NCBI GenBank assembly: GCA_963383645.1
Contig: OY726557.1
Coordinates: 149,845,860-149,909,859, forward strand
DNA from: Muscardinus avellanarius
Taxonomy: Eukaryota > Chordata > Mammalia > Rodentia > Gliridae
DNA length: 64,000 nt
Direction of reading: 5' to 3'
The translations under genes were made by a program, and so were the position numbers. Within the stretch, counting starts at the first letter, position 1. Each line of letters begins with the position of its first letter. Shown here one piece after another: positions 1-11,194 of the stretch. The notes beneath the pieces were generated by a model. The model made no database searches. It was not told the DNA's origin and was given only the letters and a program-made list of their open reading frames with translations.

Positions 1-299
1 AGCATAATCCAGAATCCCATCATACAGCTCTTTTCCACCATTTGCTCATTTAATCTTTCAAGTCTTTACTCATTAATTTGTCCACATAATACTTATGGGT
101 CATTCTCTGTATTCCAAGGTCTCTGCTTCAGGCTCTATAGGCAACAGTGGACCCTGTACCTCTGCACAAGCGTCTCACAAGTTCTATCTGGTGATGTCTA
201 TCCATGTGCCTTCATGCTCTCTCTGAAGTGTCTCTAGCCATGCAGAGGCCATCATGGCAGTTATATTAGAGATGAGAGATGATGCCTCTATATTTAATA

Positions 300-425
300 C
301 CTCTTTTTAGCTTACACAAAATACTTTATATTCAGTAGTATTTTATTGCTCTTCACAACAAACCCTAAAGGAGATAGTATTCGCTAGTTTTAATTCCCTT
401 TTACAGAAAAGATAGCTCAACTTTT
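300..425 (+). mobile_element. MIR fragment
   Basis: A degenerate MIR core: 'cttcacaacaaaccctaaag' and 'aattcccttttacagaaaag'. Confidence 0.6.
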
Positions 426-632
426 GTATTTTTATTTCAACTTCTTTATCAAATTATTTCTCTGAAAATCTTCTTTCTAAAGGCAGCAGTCAGCACCAGA
501 GAGGGAGCCTAGCTTTGGGGAGCCCTCAACCACAGAGTTATGGGACTGTTGCATATAGAGGCATACTAACAATAAAGTACCAAACTTTGCAAGTAAATTA
601 TTTTTTAAAATTCTTGTGGGTTCAAAATTATC

Positions 633-650
633 CTTTTTTTGGTGGTACTA
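633..650 (-). mobile_element. 18-bp SINE end between perfect duplications
   Basis: The insert reads 'tagtaccaccaaaaaaag' on the minus strand, matching the ID-type SINE 3' end. It lies between two exact copies of gggttcaaaattatc (618-632 and 651-665). Confidence 0.65.
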
Positions 651-876
651 GGGTTCAAAATTATCTTTTTAAGAACCCAGCTCTTCCTTGACTTTTATGT
701 TTTCTTTAGTAGAAGTATAAGGAAAAGTGGTTGTGGGTGCTAGGGATTGTTCCAGCTTGAGTTTGAGCCACAGTCCAAGGTAAACTGCTGTCAGGAATCA
801 TTACATGTCTGCAGTGTCAAACCAGTACTAGGCACTAGGAAGCTAAGTCCTAGTTCCCTAAACTGGTTTAGGGTTT

Positions 877-948
877 TATTTCTCTTTCTTTTTCTCTTTT
901 CTTTCTCTTCCTCTTTTTTTCTTTTCTTTTCTTTTTTTATCTCTTTTT
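877..948. repeat. Pyrimidine-rich simple repeat
   Basis: A C/T-only (polypyrimidine) tract of about 70 bases, which makes an artefactual hydrophobic Phe/Leu-rich open frame. Confidence 0.85.
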
Positions 949-1299
949 TGTGTCCTTCCTCCACTCCATATCATCCTGTCATCTTTTCTCTTAACTTTGC
1001 CTTTTGTAAACATAGCCCCCAAATTTGATTTTGGCAGGGTGAGATCAGAGCCAAGTTAGGCCAAGATGGGTTACATGTTTGGGTCACACTTCCAGAAAGA
1101 CTTCTCTTCATGGTACCATCAATGACTGTCAAGGCCTACCAATAGTTTCCAAGTCCTTTATTGCCAACCATTACCTTAAGATACCATATTTCTATTCTTC
1201 ACTGTTTCATAAAATGTTCCTGAAGCAGCATGTGACATGTTAAAATACCTTATGAGCATTTCTAGACACTCTGATAAAAAAAAATAAAAAGGCACTGTT

Positions 1300-1800
1300 A
1301 TTTTAATGCAAATAATGCACAAGTTGAAATTTTAGTGTGAGATATCTGAGTCTTGAAGGGTTTGAGGCAAAACCAGGAGAAGCAATCAATGAGGAGATTT
1401 TTCATGGACCTTGGCTCATTTGCATTCTGCTAATTTACTGAGACAAAGTGAAGCCTGGCAGCTAATGAGCCAGCTCTTGATCGTCAAGTATTTTGTGTAA
1501 ATGAAAGCATGCCAGTCTGTTTTTTTCCTCTTTCAGAAAAATATGCTTCTAAAAGGCAGAATTATTTAATATTATAGACGTTTAACTTTCAACATTTGAA
1601 AGTATAAAAGTGAACATAAAACATCTTAATTAAATCAAATTTTCTGCAAAGGACTAAGCAATGGCTTTCAGCCCCTGAAGGGCTGGTATTAAATTTAGTG
1701 GCTTCTGCAGAGCTGAAGTCTTTATGATTCCATGCTGCAGTGTCTGTGGGTTTGGTTGCAAATGGGACTTATTTGTGCAGAAGGCATAGGAAATGCTGTT
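1300..1800. other. Repeat-free stretch, candidate conserved noncoding element
   Basis: No repeat is recognised. It contains an octamer ATTTGCAT-like word ('catttgcattctgctaattt') and several TAAT homeodomain-type cores. Sequence alone cannot show conservation. Confidence 0.25.
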
Positions 1801-2619
1801 ATAACTTAAACTGTTTTCAATCTACAAAGAGAAAACTACTAGAGTAGATAAGGTTCCTCCTTGTCAGATCCTGAAGTTTGGAACTCAGACAGAATGAGAT
1901 GGTTGGGAAGCAAGAGAGGGAGACTTTCTTTATATCCTTTATCTTTCTGACCAACTGAAAAGCCTAAAGAAAAGATTTTGAGTTGATTGACATGTTTATG
2001 TAAATACAAGAAGCAAGGAAGCAGACCAATGACAAGATTTTTATATTTTCAGAAACTTTTTCTCCTGAAAAAAAAAAAAGACAGAGAAAATGCTGATATA
2101 ATAGCAGCTCTGAGAGTTTGTCTCCCAAGTTCAAGGTAAGACACTTAGCCTGGTACAGTGCCCTTTGGGTTTGGGAAGCACTTACTGGGACTTAATTAAA
2201 GTGTTACTTATAATAGTCCTGAACCTTATGTGTTGGTTTACTCTAGCCTATTATGTCACAGACTAGTCCACAATTCCCTTTTTAATATGCATATCTGTCT
2301 CCTGGGATCTACACCAGGAGCCTCATTTTATGGTGGATTGTCAAAAACATGGAATCCAGAAGCCCTGATCTGGAGTGTTCTCATTTGCAATTATATGAAG
2401 CTGAGGAAGGCAGGATGAGGACCGGTGAACTATAAATCTATTCTGTACTGACTTGCACATCTGCTGAGTAGTTGGGTTAAGAGAAGTCAAGGGTTTAGGT
2501 AGAACAGTGGGGTTTCTGGCCTTGGTTCCAGCCTCCACTTACATAATGGCTTTGTCTTCTTCACATGTACAGGGTACAACAAATCAAATACTTACAAGTC
2601 AGGGCTGCCTGTGCTGGGG

Positions 2620-2820
2620 TCATGTAAAAATAGCAATTATTGGGTATTATGTATGGGTCAGGTACTATCCTAAGTGTTTTGCATACATAATTTATCCAAT
2701 CCTCTGTGATATGTATTTTTGTTATCATCCCTAGGAGAAGACACATAAAGGTTAAGTAAACTGTCCCGATTGACAGAGCTGGTAAGTGGCAGAGGCAGGA
2801 TTTGGCCCAGCACTGTCAGA
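2620..2820 (+). mobile_element. MIR SINE
   Basis: MIR landmarks appear in order: 'gtactatcctaagtgttttg', 'ttatccaatcctctgtgata', and 'ggtaagtggcagaggcagga'. Confidence 0.75.
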
Positions 2821-2829
2821 GCCTTCAGA

Positions 2830-5620
2830 GAGCAATGCACAGAACAGCACTTTCAGATATGCATGTGTGGGTGAAAGAGGAGAGGGAGCATCCAGAGGTC
2901 AGGAGGACTTATTCTTCAGGTCACAGAGCAAGATGAATATGATGATAGAGTCAAGAGACAATTTAAATGCTTGATGCAATGACCTAGTACCTTTGGTGAT
3001 GATACTTTTCAGAGCTGGCTGCTGAAAACACAAATACCAAAAACAATCCAATAAAAGTAAAGGTCTACTGTTCACTGTGGATGATAAATATGAAGTTGAA
3101 AACCAACATAAGCAACCTCTTAAGGTCATATTTTGCAGTTTTCAGACTGGGTATAGGAGACAATGTGAACCTAATAATCTTTTGCCTTTGACTGAGTATA
3201 CAAAAGCCAGATATATGCATGTGGGCCTTTGGGTAGAGAAGCCACAACTTACAAAAGGGTGACATGTGACCTCAGGTTTTTTCAAAGAAAGATTACACCT
3301 TTTCTTCCCTTTCCTTTTCTCTATTTTATATCAGTGCTGAGTGTCCCGCTCAAGGGGGTTTGTTATAGGCAAGTTCTCTACCACTGAGCTACACTCCCAG
3401 CCAGTAGATTCTTATTTCACAAACTTTTGGAGCAACTGAGGAAGGTGATCCCTATCCCCTCCAACAATTCAAATATCTAGACTGTCAGGAAGACAAATAC
3501 CTAGATGTCGTGTGGGCAGTGTATACTCCAGATAGAATCACAAAACCATCTTGCATCTGTTAGGCACCTTAGGAAAATAAACCTCACTCTAAGATACGTG
3601 GAATTTTCAATAAACAGGCCTATTTTATCTACTGGCATTTCCTGCTATGTGTTTGTGTGCCTTGAACTTCATTTGGTGTTTTATTTAATTTTGTCTCTAT
3701 TTGATACCACTCTAGAGATAATATCCCTGTAACAATTTACTATGAAACTTAAAATCCATGGCAATGAGAAGGGATTTAATTTTCATCTTTCTATTCACCA
3801 TATACTTGGGTCCACAAAATCAGTAGCCTATTCTACATTTTGAATTATAAGACTTGTTTATTCCAATCTCAATATTAATTACTTATCTTCCTCTGTCTTA
3901 CCTCCCTTCATTCCAAATAATACAATAATTTTTGTATATATAACAATTATTCTGAGCAGTAAATTTATTTACTGGACTGGCCAAACATTCTGTTTTATTC
4001 ATCCTTAATAGGGCTTCATCACCAGCCAACATTTTTAGAGTTTAGTTTTAGGAAATGCAAAACCTGGTTGGTTACCTACTCAGTTTCCACAAAATCAGAA
4101 AATTAAAAAGCTCAGATTTGTGGGGCAGCACTGAGTCTTGCTAAATGTGCATCCTAGGCGTTCATTCACACACTTAGTGCACACAGTTTCATCTCTACAT
4201 TATCCTTTGATAAGTTTATCTGACTTTATTAAGTATGTCCCAGTGTAGGTGCAGTGTGTGGATCCTATAAACTAAAAGTCAAATGGTTAGAACCTAATGC
4301 AATGTGGTTTATTTTTATGCTAAATAACTATTTTACTGAAAAGTATCTATATTCAAGCTATTTAACTTATCCATCCTAAAATTAACCATGTCCAAAAACA
4401 AATTTTGGTATTAAATGGAAAAGGTGTTTATTTACTAAATCCCAATTTCTTTTCTCATATCTATCTAAAATGGACTGAAAGATTATTTTACAAGTTTTGC
4501 TAATCATTTACATAATATCTGTAACTACCCACTCTCCTATCACTATACTTAGGGAAAACACTGATAAACTTGCATGTGGCTATTATAACTGACAGTCAGT
4601 GGGCTCCTTTACTTTTTGTATCTTTAACTAGACATAGCCTGCAGATGTGGGTAGGCCCTACCTACATTCCCTGCTGTATGGAAACTAAGAAATTGCCTCT
4701 ATACCAAACTTTGAATGAAGCCTAGCAAGATGAAGTGAAATGGCCAAATAAATCATATTAAAATTGTAAGAGGATTTTACCATCACCTTGGGTTATATCT
4801 CCTAAGCCTATATTTCCCCATACAACCTTCTCATATTGTGTGCTTTGGGGCTAGATCCAAACTCCATGGAACAACTAACATTTTGGACTCAGAAGACCTT
4901 TTTGTCAAATGACCTGGATAAATTGAGTAACTTTCTTGACATAAGTATGAGCAAATATATAGCAGGCCAAACTTACCCCAAGACTACTTACATATATAGG
5001 CTATCTTTTCTGTTCCAAAAGCAAAGAAGTAATTTCTGTTAGCTGCCATTAGCCTGTAATAGGCAAGCACTATCCTTTTGAGATAACATCTATCTTCCAG
5101 AATATACCAGCCTTGAATAATCCGTCTAGGGCTCTGTAGTGCCCTTCATAATTTTATGGAACACACAAGTTTTGCTAGACTACTATCCTTCTCACTGATA
5201 AACGGGCCACCTACATCAGATTACCAGAATTACCAGAAATGCTTGTTAAAATGCCCTCCCTAAGCCTTTTGATCTTGAATCTCTGGAGGTGGAAACAAGA
5301 AAGCCACATTGTAGTGAACATCCAAAGTGGTTTCTATGTACAATAAATGTTGAGAATCATTATATGAGAAGCTGGATAAGATTCCAGGTAGTAGACCAGG
5401 GATGCTAATAATCCGCCATCTTTCTTTAATGCCAGCTTTCAAAAGACTTGGACTTATTCTCTGTCGCATGTCCAAGCATTCTCCCCAAATCCAAGGATAG
5501 TTTTTATGGCTAATGATATTTTTCATATATGGGCTCTTCATCTTTCTTTTCTCTTATGGTATGTAGTTTATACTAATACTAATTCCCAACACTGCTATTT
5601 TGACCCGGAAAATATGCATA
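2830..5620. other. Unannotated AT-rich stretch
   Basis: Apart from the ID fragment at 3332-3404 I see nothing here: no convincing exon, RNA or dated repeat. Confidence 0.5.
3332..3404 (-). mobile_element. ID-type SINE fragment
   Basis: 'ctctaccactgagctacact' is the reversed tRNA-like B-box region of ID SINEs. No B1 head is present. Confidence 0.65.
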
Positions 5621-5633
5621 TTCATATGCTCTT

Positions 5634-5841
5634 TGTTTTTTGGCGGGTCTGGAGATGGAACCCAGAGGCATTTGACCTCCGAGCTATACCCCCTGCCCTA
5701 TTTTTTATTCTTTATTTTGAAACTGGGTCTCACTGAGTTGCAGGGGGCCTCACTAAATAGCTGAGGCTGTCCGCGAAACTTGATTCTCCGGTCTCAGCCT
5801 CCCAAATGCTGGAATTACAAGCGTGCGCCACCACGCCTGGC
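5634..5841 (-). mobile_element. B1-ID dimeric SINE
   Basis: The ID part ('gagctataccccctgcccta') and B1 head ('cgccaccacgcctgg') are in reverse. Target-site duplication ttcatatrctctt at 5621-5633 and 5842-5854. Confidence 0.88.
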
Positions 5842-6705
5842 TTCATATACTCTTAATTTGTGTTAAATTGTGACTTTTATTTGTGTTCACAAGTAGATTT
5901 ATCTCCTAAGGTAGCTGGGAACATAATGGATCAATACTCATTTTTTCAGTCTTCCTCCCAATTGTTTTAGATATTAGAAAAAAGCATAAATGAGTCCTCA
6001 GTTTCTTTAGAGGTAAATAAAGCAAACCAGGTTTACTTGCCAGAAGGTAAAGTGTTCTTGAGCCGACTTAGTCTTTTCAAAGCATGAATCATCTAACCAG
6101 AGATAATACTCTGCCTTTCTTCCTAAATAAGAAGTATGAAAAATGTCTTTTGCTAATACAAATGTTATTGTTTTTTATGTAAGGAAATGAAAAACAGTTT
6201 TAGCTAACTATAATTAAAAGTTGCTATCAGGAAAAAAAAAAGACTGAAAATTTTCAAGAATTAAAATTATAAGCTTCAGAGAGCTGTTCCAAATTCTTGT
6301 GATGGTAGAACTATGCCATTGCTACACAGAATACAAATGAGTACCATTTATGATTTATTAGGGGATAAAGGACACCTAGGAATTAGTTCTGGGACTGAGA
6401 ACAGATCTTAATTTATTCTTGACAATTCACTTTGTGGCTGTCTCCCTTCCCTTCCCCATGCTGTCCTACCCTTTTGTCAGGATCTAGGTGCTGTCTTTTG
6501 ACAGGCATTAGAGGCCACAGGGCTCAGCTGGCTCCCGGAAGCAAATCTCTGAGCTGGAAAGTAGAGTTGCACAAGCGTAACTCTATAGAATAAACACAAT
6601 CTATTTCCTCTTGGTTAACAGCAGAAAAGGAGCATTTCTACTCAAGAGAAAGAAACATCTCCCTGGATATCCAGCAAGATCTTCAGGACTCATGCAAATT
6701 GATAT

Positions 6706-7075
6706 GGAATAAATGTCTGAGACTCCCCTAAATTTATATATTAAATCCCTGCTACCCAATGTGATAGTATTTGGAAATAGGAGATTTGAAATTAATAATT
6801 AGAATTAGATTAGATCATGAGGACAGGGCCCTCATGGTGGGATTATGATTTTATAAGAAGAGGAAGAGGTAGAGAAAAAGAAAGAATGCTCTCTCTCTCT
6901 CTCCACACCATGCTCAGAGAAAAGAACAGGTAAGGATGTAGTTAGCCATTGTCAAGCCAGAAAGAGAACTTTCACTAGAAACCAGACTCTCTAAGAACTA
7001 TGAGAAGTGAATTTTTATTGTTTAAGCCACCTAGTCTATGGTATTTATTTTAGCAACTTATGTGACAAAAACATA
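6706..7075 (+). mobile_element. MaLR-like solo LTR
   Basis: Landmarks are 'gatagtatttggaaatagga', 'ttataagaagaggaagaggt', a (CT)n tract and 'tattgtttaagccacctagt' near the 3' end. These match ERVL-MaLR (MLT1-type) solo LTRs. No internal retroviral sequence adjoins. Confidence 0.6.
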
Positions 7076-7079
7076 AATT

Positions 7080-8470
7080 CCAAAATCAAGATCCTACAAC
7101 CTGAAGAACCACATTACCAGGGTTGATTCATTTTCTCACATTTTACCATGCTTTTCAGAAAAACAATATGTCTGAGTATATGGATTTCATTTGGAACAAT
7201 CCATTTTATCATGTAAGTTTTGAATAGGGAGAAAAATTAAGGATATTACATGGCATTTTCCTCCAAACCCACCACTTTGTTGAGTTTCCTTCTTTTGGTG
7301 CAGAGTTTGGAGTTGGAAGAAAATAATTGCTTAATTAATCCTTACAATGCCAACTTAGATACTGTGTCATGATAAAAGTCCCAATTTTGACTAGTGTGGA
7401 CATTAATCAGGTAGGTTTTCTTAATCTCCCATCATTTGAGAGAAGTCTGGGGCAGTGTTTTTCTTATCTCACAGTTTGAGAAAGCAGAGAGCTATAAGTC
7501 CTAGTAATTACTGTTCTTCAGGAAGGTCACTTATCACTTGGGTCCTTTGTACAATTGCACAGTGACTGATAGCATTAAACTAGCTTGTTGAAAGGTACCT
7601 GGAGACATTAAGCCTTGGCTCTTAGATTGTATTAAATACTTCTTTTAAAATAGATTAACTGCAGAATAATAAAATAAGATACACATTTAAAATAGAGAGC
7701 AATTCAAGCTATCAATTGAGCTCTCTGGACTTCCAGATTAGAAAAGTTGTTATGCTTGTGGACATCTTTACTCTAAAGACCTTACTTTGGAGCCTTAGTA
7801 ATTGATTTCTGAAAATCACAGACAGACCATGATTTGCCATCAAAATCAGAGGAGTATTATTCATTATTTGTCCTTCAGTGGGTATGTTTGTCAGAAGACA
7901 ATATTTCAGTAGAGGAAATAAATGGGTGGATAAAGGCATGTATAGCCAGTTATCATCAACCTTTGAACATTTCTTAGGAACAGAAAAAGGTGAAGGTACA
8001 GGCACAGAGAACATAAATAGAGTAGAGATTTCAGGAGATTCTGAATCAATCCTACAATCATATATTGTCTAAAAAGAGAAGTAGCATGATGGTTAGGAAA
8101 GAACATAAAAGGCCAGAGCTCAAATCTCAAATCATATTTTGTGAACTGAGCCAAATTGCTTTTTAGTCTATAAGAGTGAATGAATAATGATAATTCTTTA
8201 AACTACTTCATGTAATTTAAGATTAAGATTCTTATAAAAATCCTTTAAAACTTGAAATACTGCATGAAGAGCCAACACTAAGATAATTTAAAAAAATATT
8301 TATCACTGTCAAATAATACATGTTTAATATTGGAAAAATCTAAAAACTAATGAAATGTACATATAAATTAAGTTAGCTTGTCTGTTCATCATTAGAGATA
8401 AGCACTGATAGCCCTTTAGTTGTTTTTCTGTGCACTTTCAAACAATAGTGGAGTATGTATTTTATCATTT
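7080..8470. other. Unannotated AT-rich stretch
   Basis: No gene or clear repeat. Short overlapping frames around 7700-8150 on both strands show no protein family signal. Confidence 0.5.
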
Positions 8471-8864
8471 TAGTTCTACTTTTATTTTGTTTTATTATTT
8501 TTTATATTTTATTGGTGCATTGTAATCATATATCACATTGGAATACAAGACTTGAGAGTATATACAAGCACATATCATCCAATTAGCCCTCATCCAATCC
8601 CCATCCCATCCCCCCCTCAATCCCATGCTTGATTGGTGATTATCTTTGATACATTTGTTTATGTACCTCCTGAGTTTTAAAGAGGTTCCATCCTCCCCCA
8701 TCCCATCCCCTCTGATTGGTCACCTTAATTGCTTCACTATAGGGCCCTTTCTATAACTCAACCAACTCCTGTTACCCCTTTCCTCCTAGTTATTGCTAAT
8801 TAAGGGAAGAATCTGGTTTTTATTTTCTGTGATATTTCTCTGTGCATGCCGCATTTCAAGTTCC

Positions 8865-9830
8865 GATCTCACTCTTGACGGCCCCAGTAGTGGCCTGGCC
8901 ACGCGGAGAACTCTTACCCAACCTCGCTGGCACCAGCACCGACCTTGCCTCATGGGAGGCCCCGATTCTGGCCTTGCTGGCCCCTGCACCAGCCTAACCC
9001 CTCAGATGACTCCGATCCCGGCCTTGGAGGCTCTAGCACCAGCCTTGCCTCAAGGCAGGCTCCAATCCCAGCCTCGCTGACCCTGGCACCGTCCTAACAC
9101 CTCAGCAGGCTCCTATCCTGGCCTCGGAGGCCTCAGCACCGGCCTTGCCTCAAGGCAGGCTCCGATCCCAGCCTCGCTGGCCCCGGCACCAGTCTTACCC
9201 CTTGGCGGGCTCCAATCCAGACCTCCGAGGCCCCAGCACCGGCCTTGCCTCATGGCAGGCTCTGATCCCGGCCTTGCTGACCCTGGCACCAGCCTAACAC
9301 CTCGGCAGGCTCGGATCCCTGCCTCAGAGGCCTCAATAGTGCCCTTGCCTCATGGCAGGCTCTGATTCTGGCCTCACTGATCCTGGCACCGGCCTAACCC
9401 CTTGGCAGACTCCGACCTGGCCTCAGAGGCCCTAGCACCAGCCTTGCCTCACGGCAGGCTCGGATTCCAGCCTCGCTGGCCCCGGCACCAGCCTAACCCC
9501 TCTACAGGCTCCGATCCCAGCCTCAGAGGAACCAGCATAGGCCTTGCCTCAAGGCAGGCTCCGATCCCAGCCTCGCTGGCCCCGGCACCAGCCTAACCCC
9601 TCTGCAGGCTCCGATCCAGGCCTCGGAGGCCTCAGTAGTGGCCTTGCCTCAAGGCAGGCTCCAATCCAGGCCTCCCTGTCCCCGGCACTGGCCTAACCCT
9701 TTGGTAGGCTCCTATACTGGCCTCAGAGGCCCCAGCACCGACCCTGCCTCACAGAAGGCTCCAATTCCAGCTTTGCTATCCCTTTCACCAGCCTCACCCC
9801 TCAGCAGGCTCTGAACCTAGCACCCTCTTC
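8865..9830 (-). repeat. 100-bp GC-rich VNTR of copy 1
   Basis: There are about nine to ten tandem units of ~100 bp. Each is two related ~50-bp halves: one carries the 'gaggggttaggc' start and 'ggccagcgagg', the other 'gaggcaaggcc' and 'ggcctccgagg'. Both halves end in 'gatc(g/a)gagcctgcc' on the minus strand. Many CpGs survive, which suggests a fairly recent insertion or low germline methylation. Confidence 0.9.
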
Positions 9831-10424
9831 ACCCAGCAGGTCATCCCACATTTCCAAGGGTGCGTGGTGGTAGCATTCTGCCTCTGGGGTTATTTCTTCA
9901 AAAAATTCCAGGTGTAATGCATCAGAACTCTGCCTCCTCTGAGTACTGGTTGCTGCCATTGCCACTGCCTCCACCATTTCAAATCTTTCCCAAGCTCTTT
10001 TTCCACTCTGCATGTTGTCCAGTGTTCCTAAGCAGGCACAATGGTAGCATTCGATATTTGGGGTAATTTCTCCAGAAGATAAGTTTGGTAGGATCAGATT
10101 TATGCCTCTCCCAAATACAAGTCTCTATCGCCATCATGGCGACAGCTTCCAACACCGCCTTCCTCCTAGGTCTCCGCTAAACTCTCTCCTTACAGGTGAT
10201 GTCCAGGATTTTTAAGGATGTAGAGAAGAAACAGTCCTTCTTTGCGGGGAATTTTTCTAAAAGTTCCAGATCAGTTGGATAAGTTTTGTCTGCATCTCCA
10301 GTATCCTGGCAGCCGCCATGGCCTACTTGACCCCTCTCCAATATTTTTCTTTTTATTTTTTTTTAAATAAGAGAAGACAGTATTTGTGCTTTGAGAAGGT
10401 TGTAGATCAGGCACTTGGTAGCAC

Positions 10425-10754
10425 TGCGACCAGGGCTCCAGTTCTTCTGGGGGTTCGGCGTGCCCTGCGTGACCCCCACCCGGGGCCCAGGGCCTTGCAA
10501 CCCAGGCCCCGGTTTTTCAGGGGCTCCAGCATGCTCTGCATGACCCCCGCCCGGGGCTCAGGTTCCTGTGACCCGGGCCCCGGTTCTTCTGGGGGTCCGG
10601 CATGCCCCATGTGACCCCCGCCCTGAGCCCTGGGCCCCACTTCTTGTGGGGGTCTGGTGTGCCCCATGCAACCTCTGCCTGGGGCCTCAGTTCTTCCAGG
10701 GGTCCAGCGTGCCCTGCATGACCCCAGCCCAGGGCCCAGGGTCCTGTGACCACT
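10425..10754 (-). repeat. 5' VNTR type A of copy 1 (~70-bp units)
   Basis: There are about four and a half GC-rich units of ~70 bp, recognisable on the plus strand by 'ttcttctgggggt', 'cggc(a/g)tgcc' and 'ggggcccaggg'. It is homologous to 29462-30090 in copy 3 and unlike the 5' VNTR of copy 2. The array stops at the target-site duplication. Confidence 0.85.
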
Positions 10755-10929
10755 TAGCTCTACTTTTAATATTTAACTTTCCATCATAAAATATTTTCTG
10801 TCATCAAGGCTCACTTGTTAGCCCTGTATATAATTTTGTGTATAATTTTCCATCATATAATCATATTCTAATTTATTTGTCCATATTTCTTTTGCTAATT
10901 TATGTTGTTATTTCCACTTTATATTGCTA

Positions 10930-11192
10930 TATGATGACCCTGAAGAAAACCATAGATGAGCAAATAGGGTTACCTAACTGAGGGGGATGGGAGAGGGAAG
11001 AGGGAAATTCCCCAATGTACATGATGTGCATTCACAAACATATCAAAGTCAATCACTAAGCCAAACATGAGAAGGAGGGAAAGGAGAGGGAATGGGGTGG
11101 GAATTGGGGAAGGGCTAAATGAGTGATGTGTGCCTCCACCATCTTGTGCTCCATTTAGATGTATGACTACAATGCACCAATAAAAAAATATT
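10930..11192 (+). mobile_element. L1 3' end fragment
   Basis: A purine-rich L1 3'UTR ends in 'atgtatgactacaatgcac' followed by 'caataaaaaa'. It is the same 3' terminus that the VNTR composites use. Confidence 0.8.
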
Positions 11193-11194
11193 CT

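Larger units (their letters stand above)
8486..10754 (-). mobile_element. VNTR composite retroelement, copy 1
   Basis: This is a full composite unit read on the minus strand. In sense order it has a 5' VNTR of ~70-bp units (about 10425-10754), an A-rich linker (about 10340-10375), degenerate ~180-bp monomers (about 9830-10340), the 100-bp VNTR (about 8865-9830), a unique CCAAT-containing segment and an L1 3' end with A-rich tail (8486-8865). It is flanked by near-identical copies of tagytctactttta at 8471-8484 and 10755-10768. That target-site duplication shows the whole block inserted in one L1-type retrotransposition event. There is no coding capacity, so it must depend on L1 proteins in trans. 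The resemblance to SVA is in architecture only; no known family name could be assigned. Confidence 0.85.

Noticed and set aside
8865..9830. CRISPR-like appearance of regular repeats
   Set aside because: There are no unique spacers between constant repeats; the units are contiguous. The genome is clearly mammalian.
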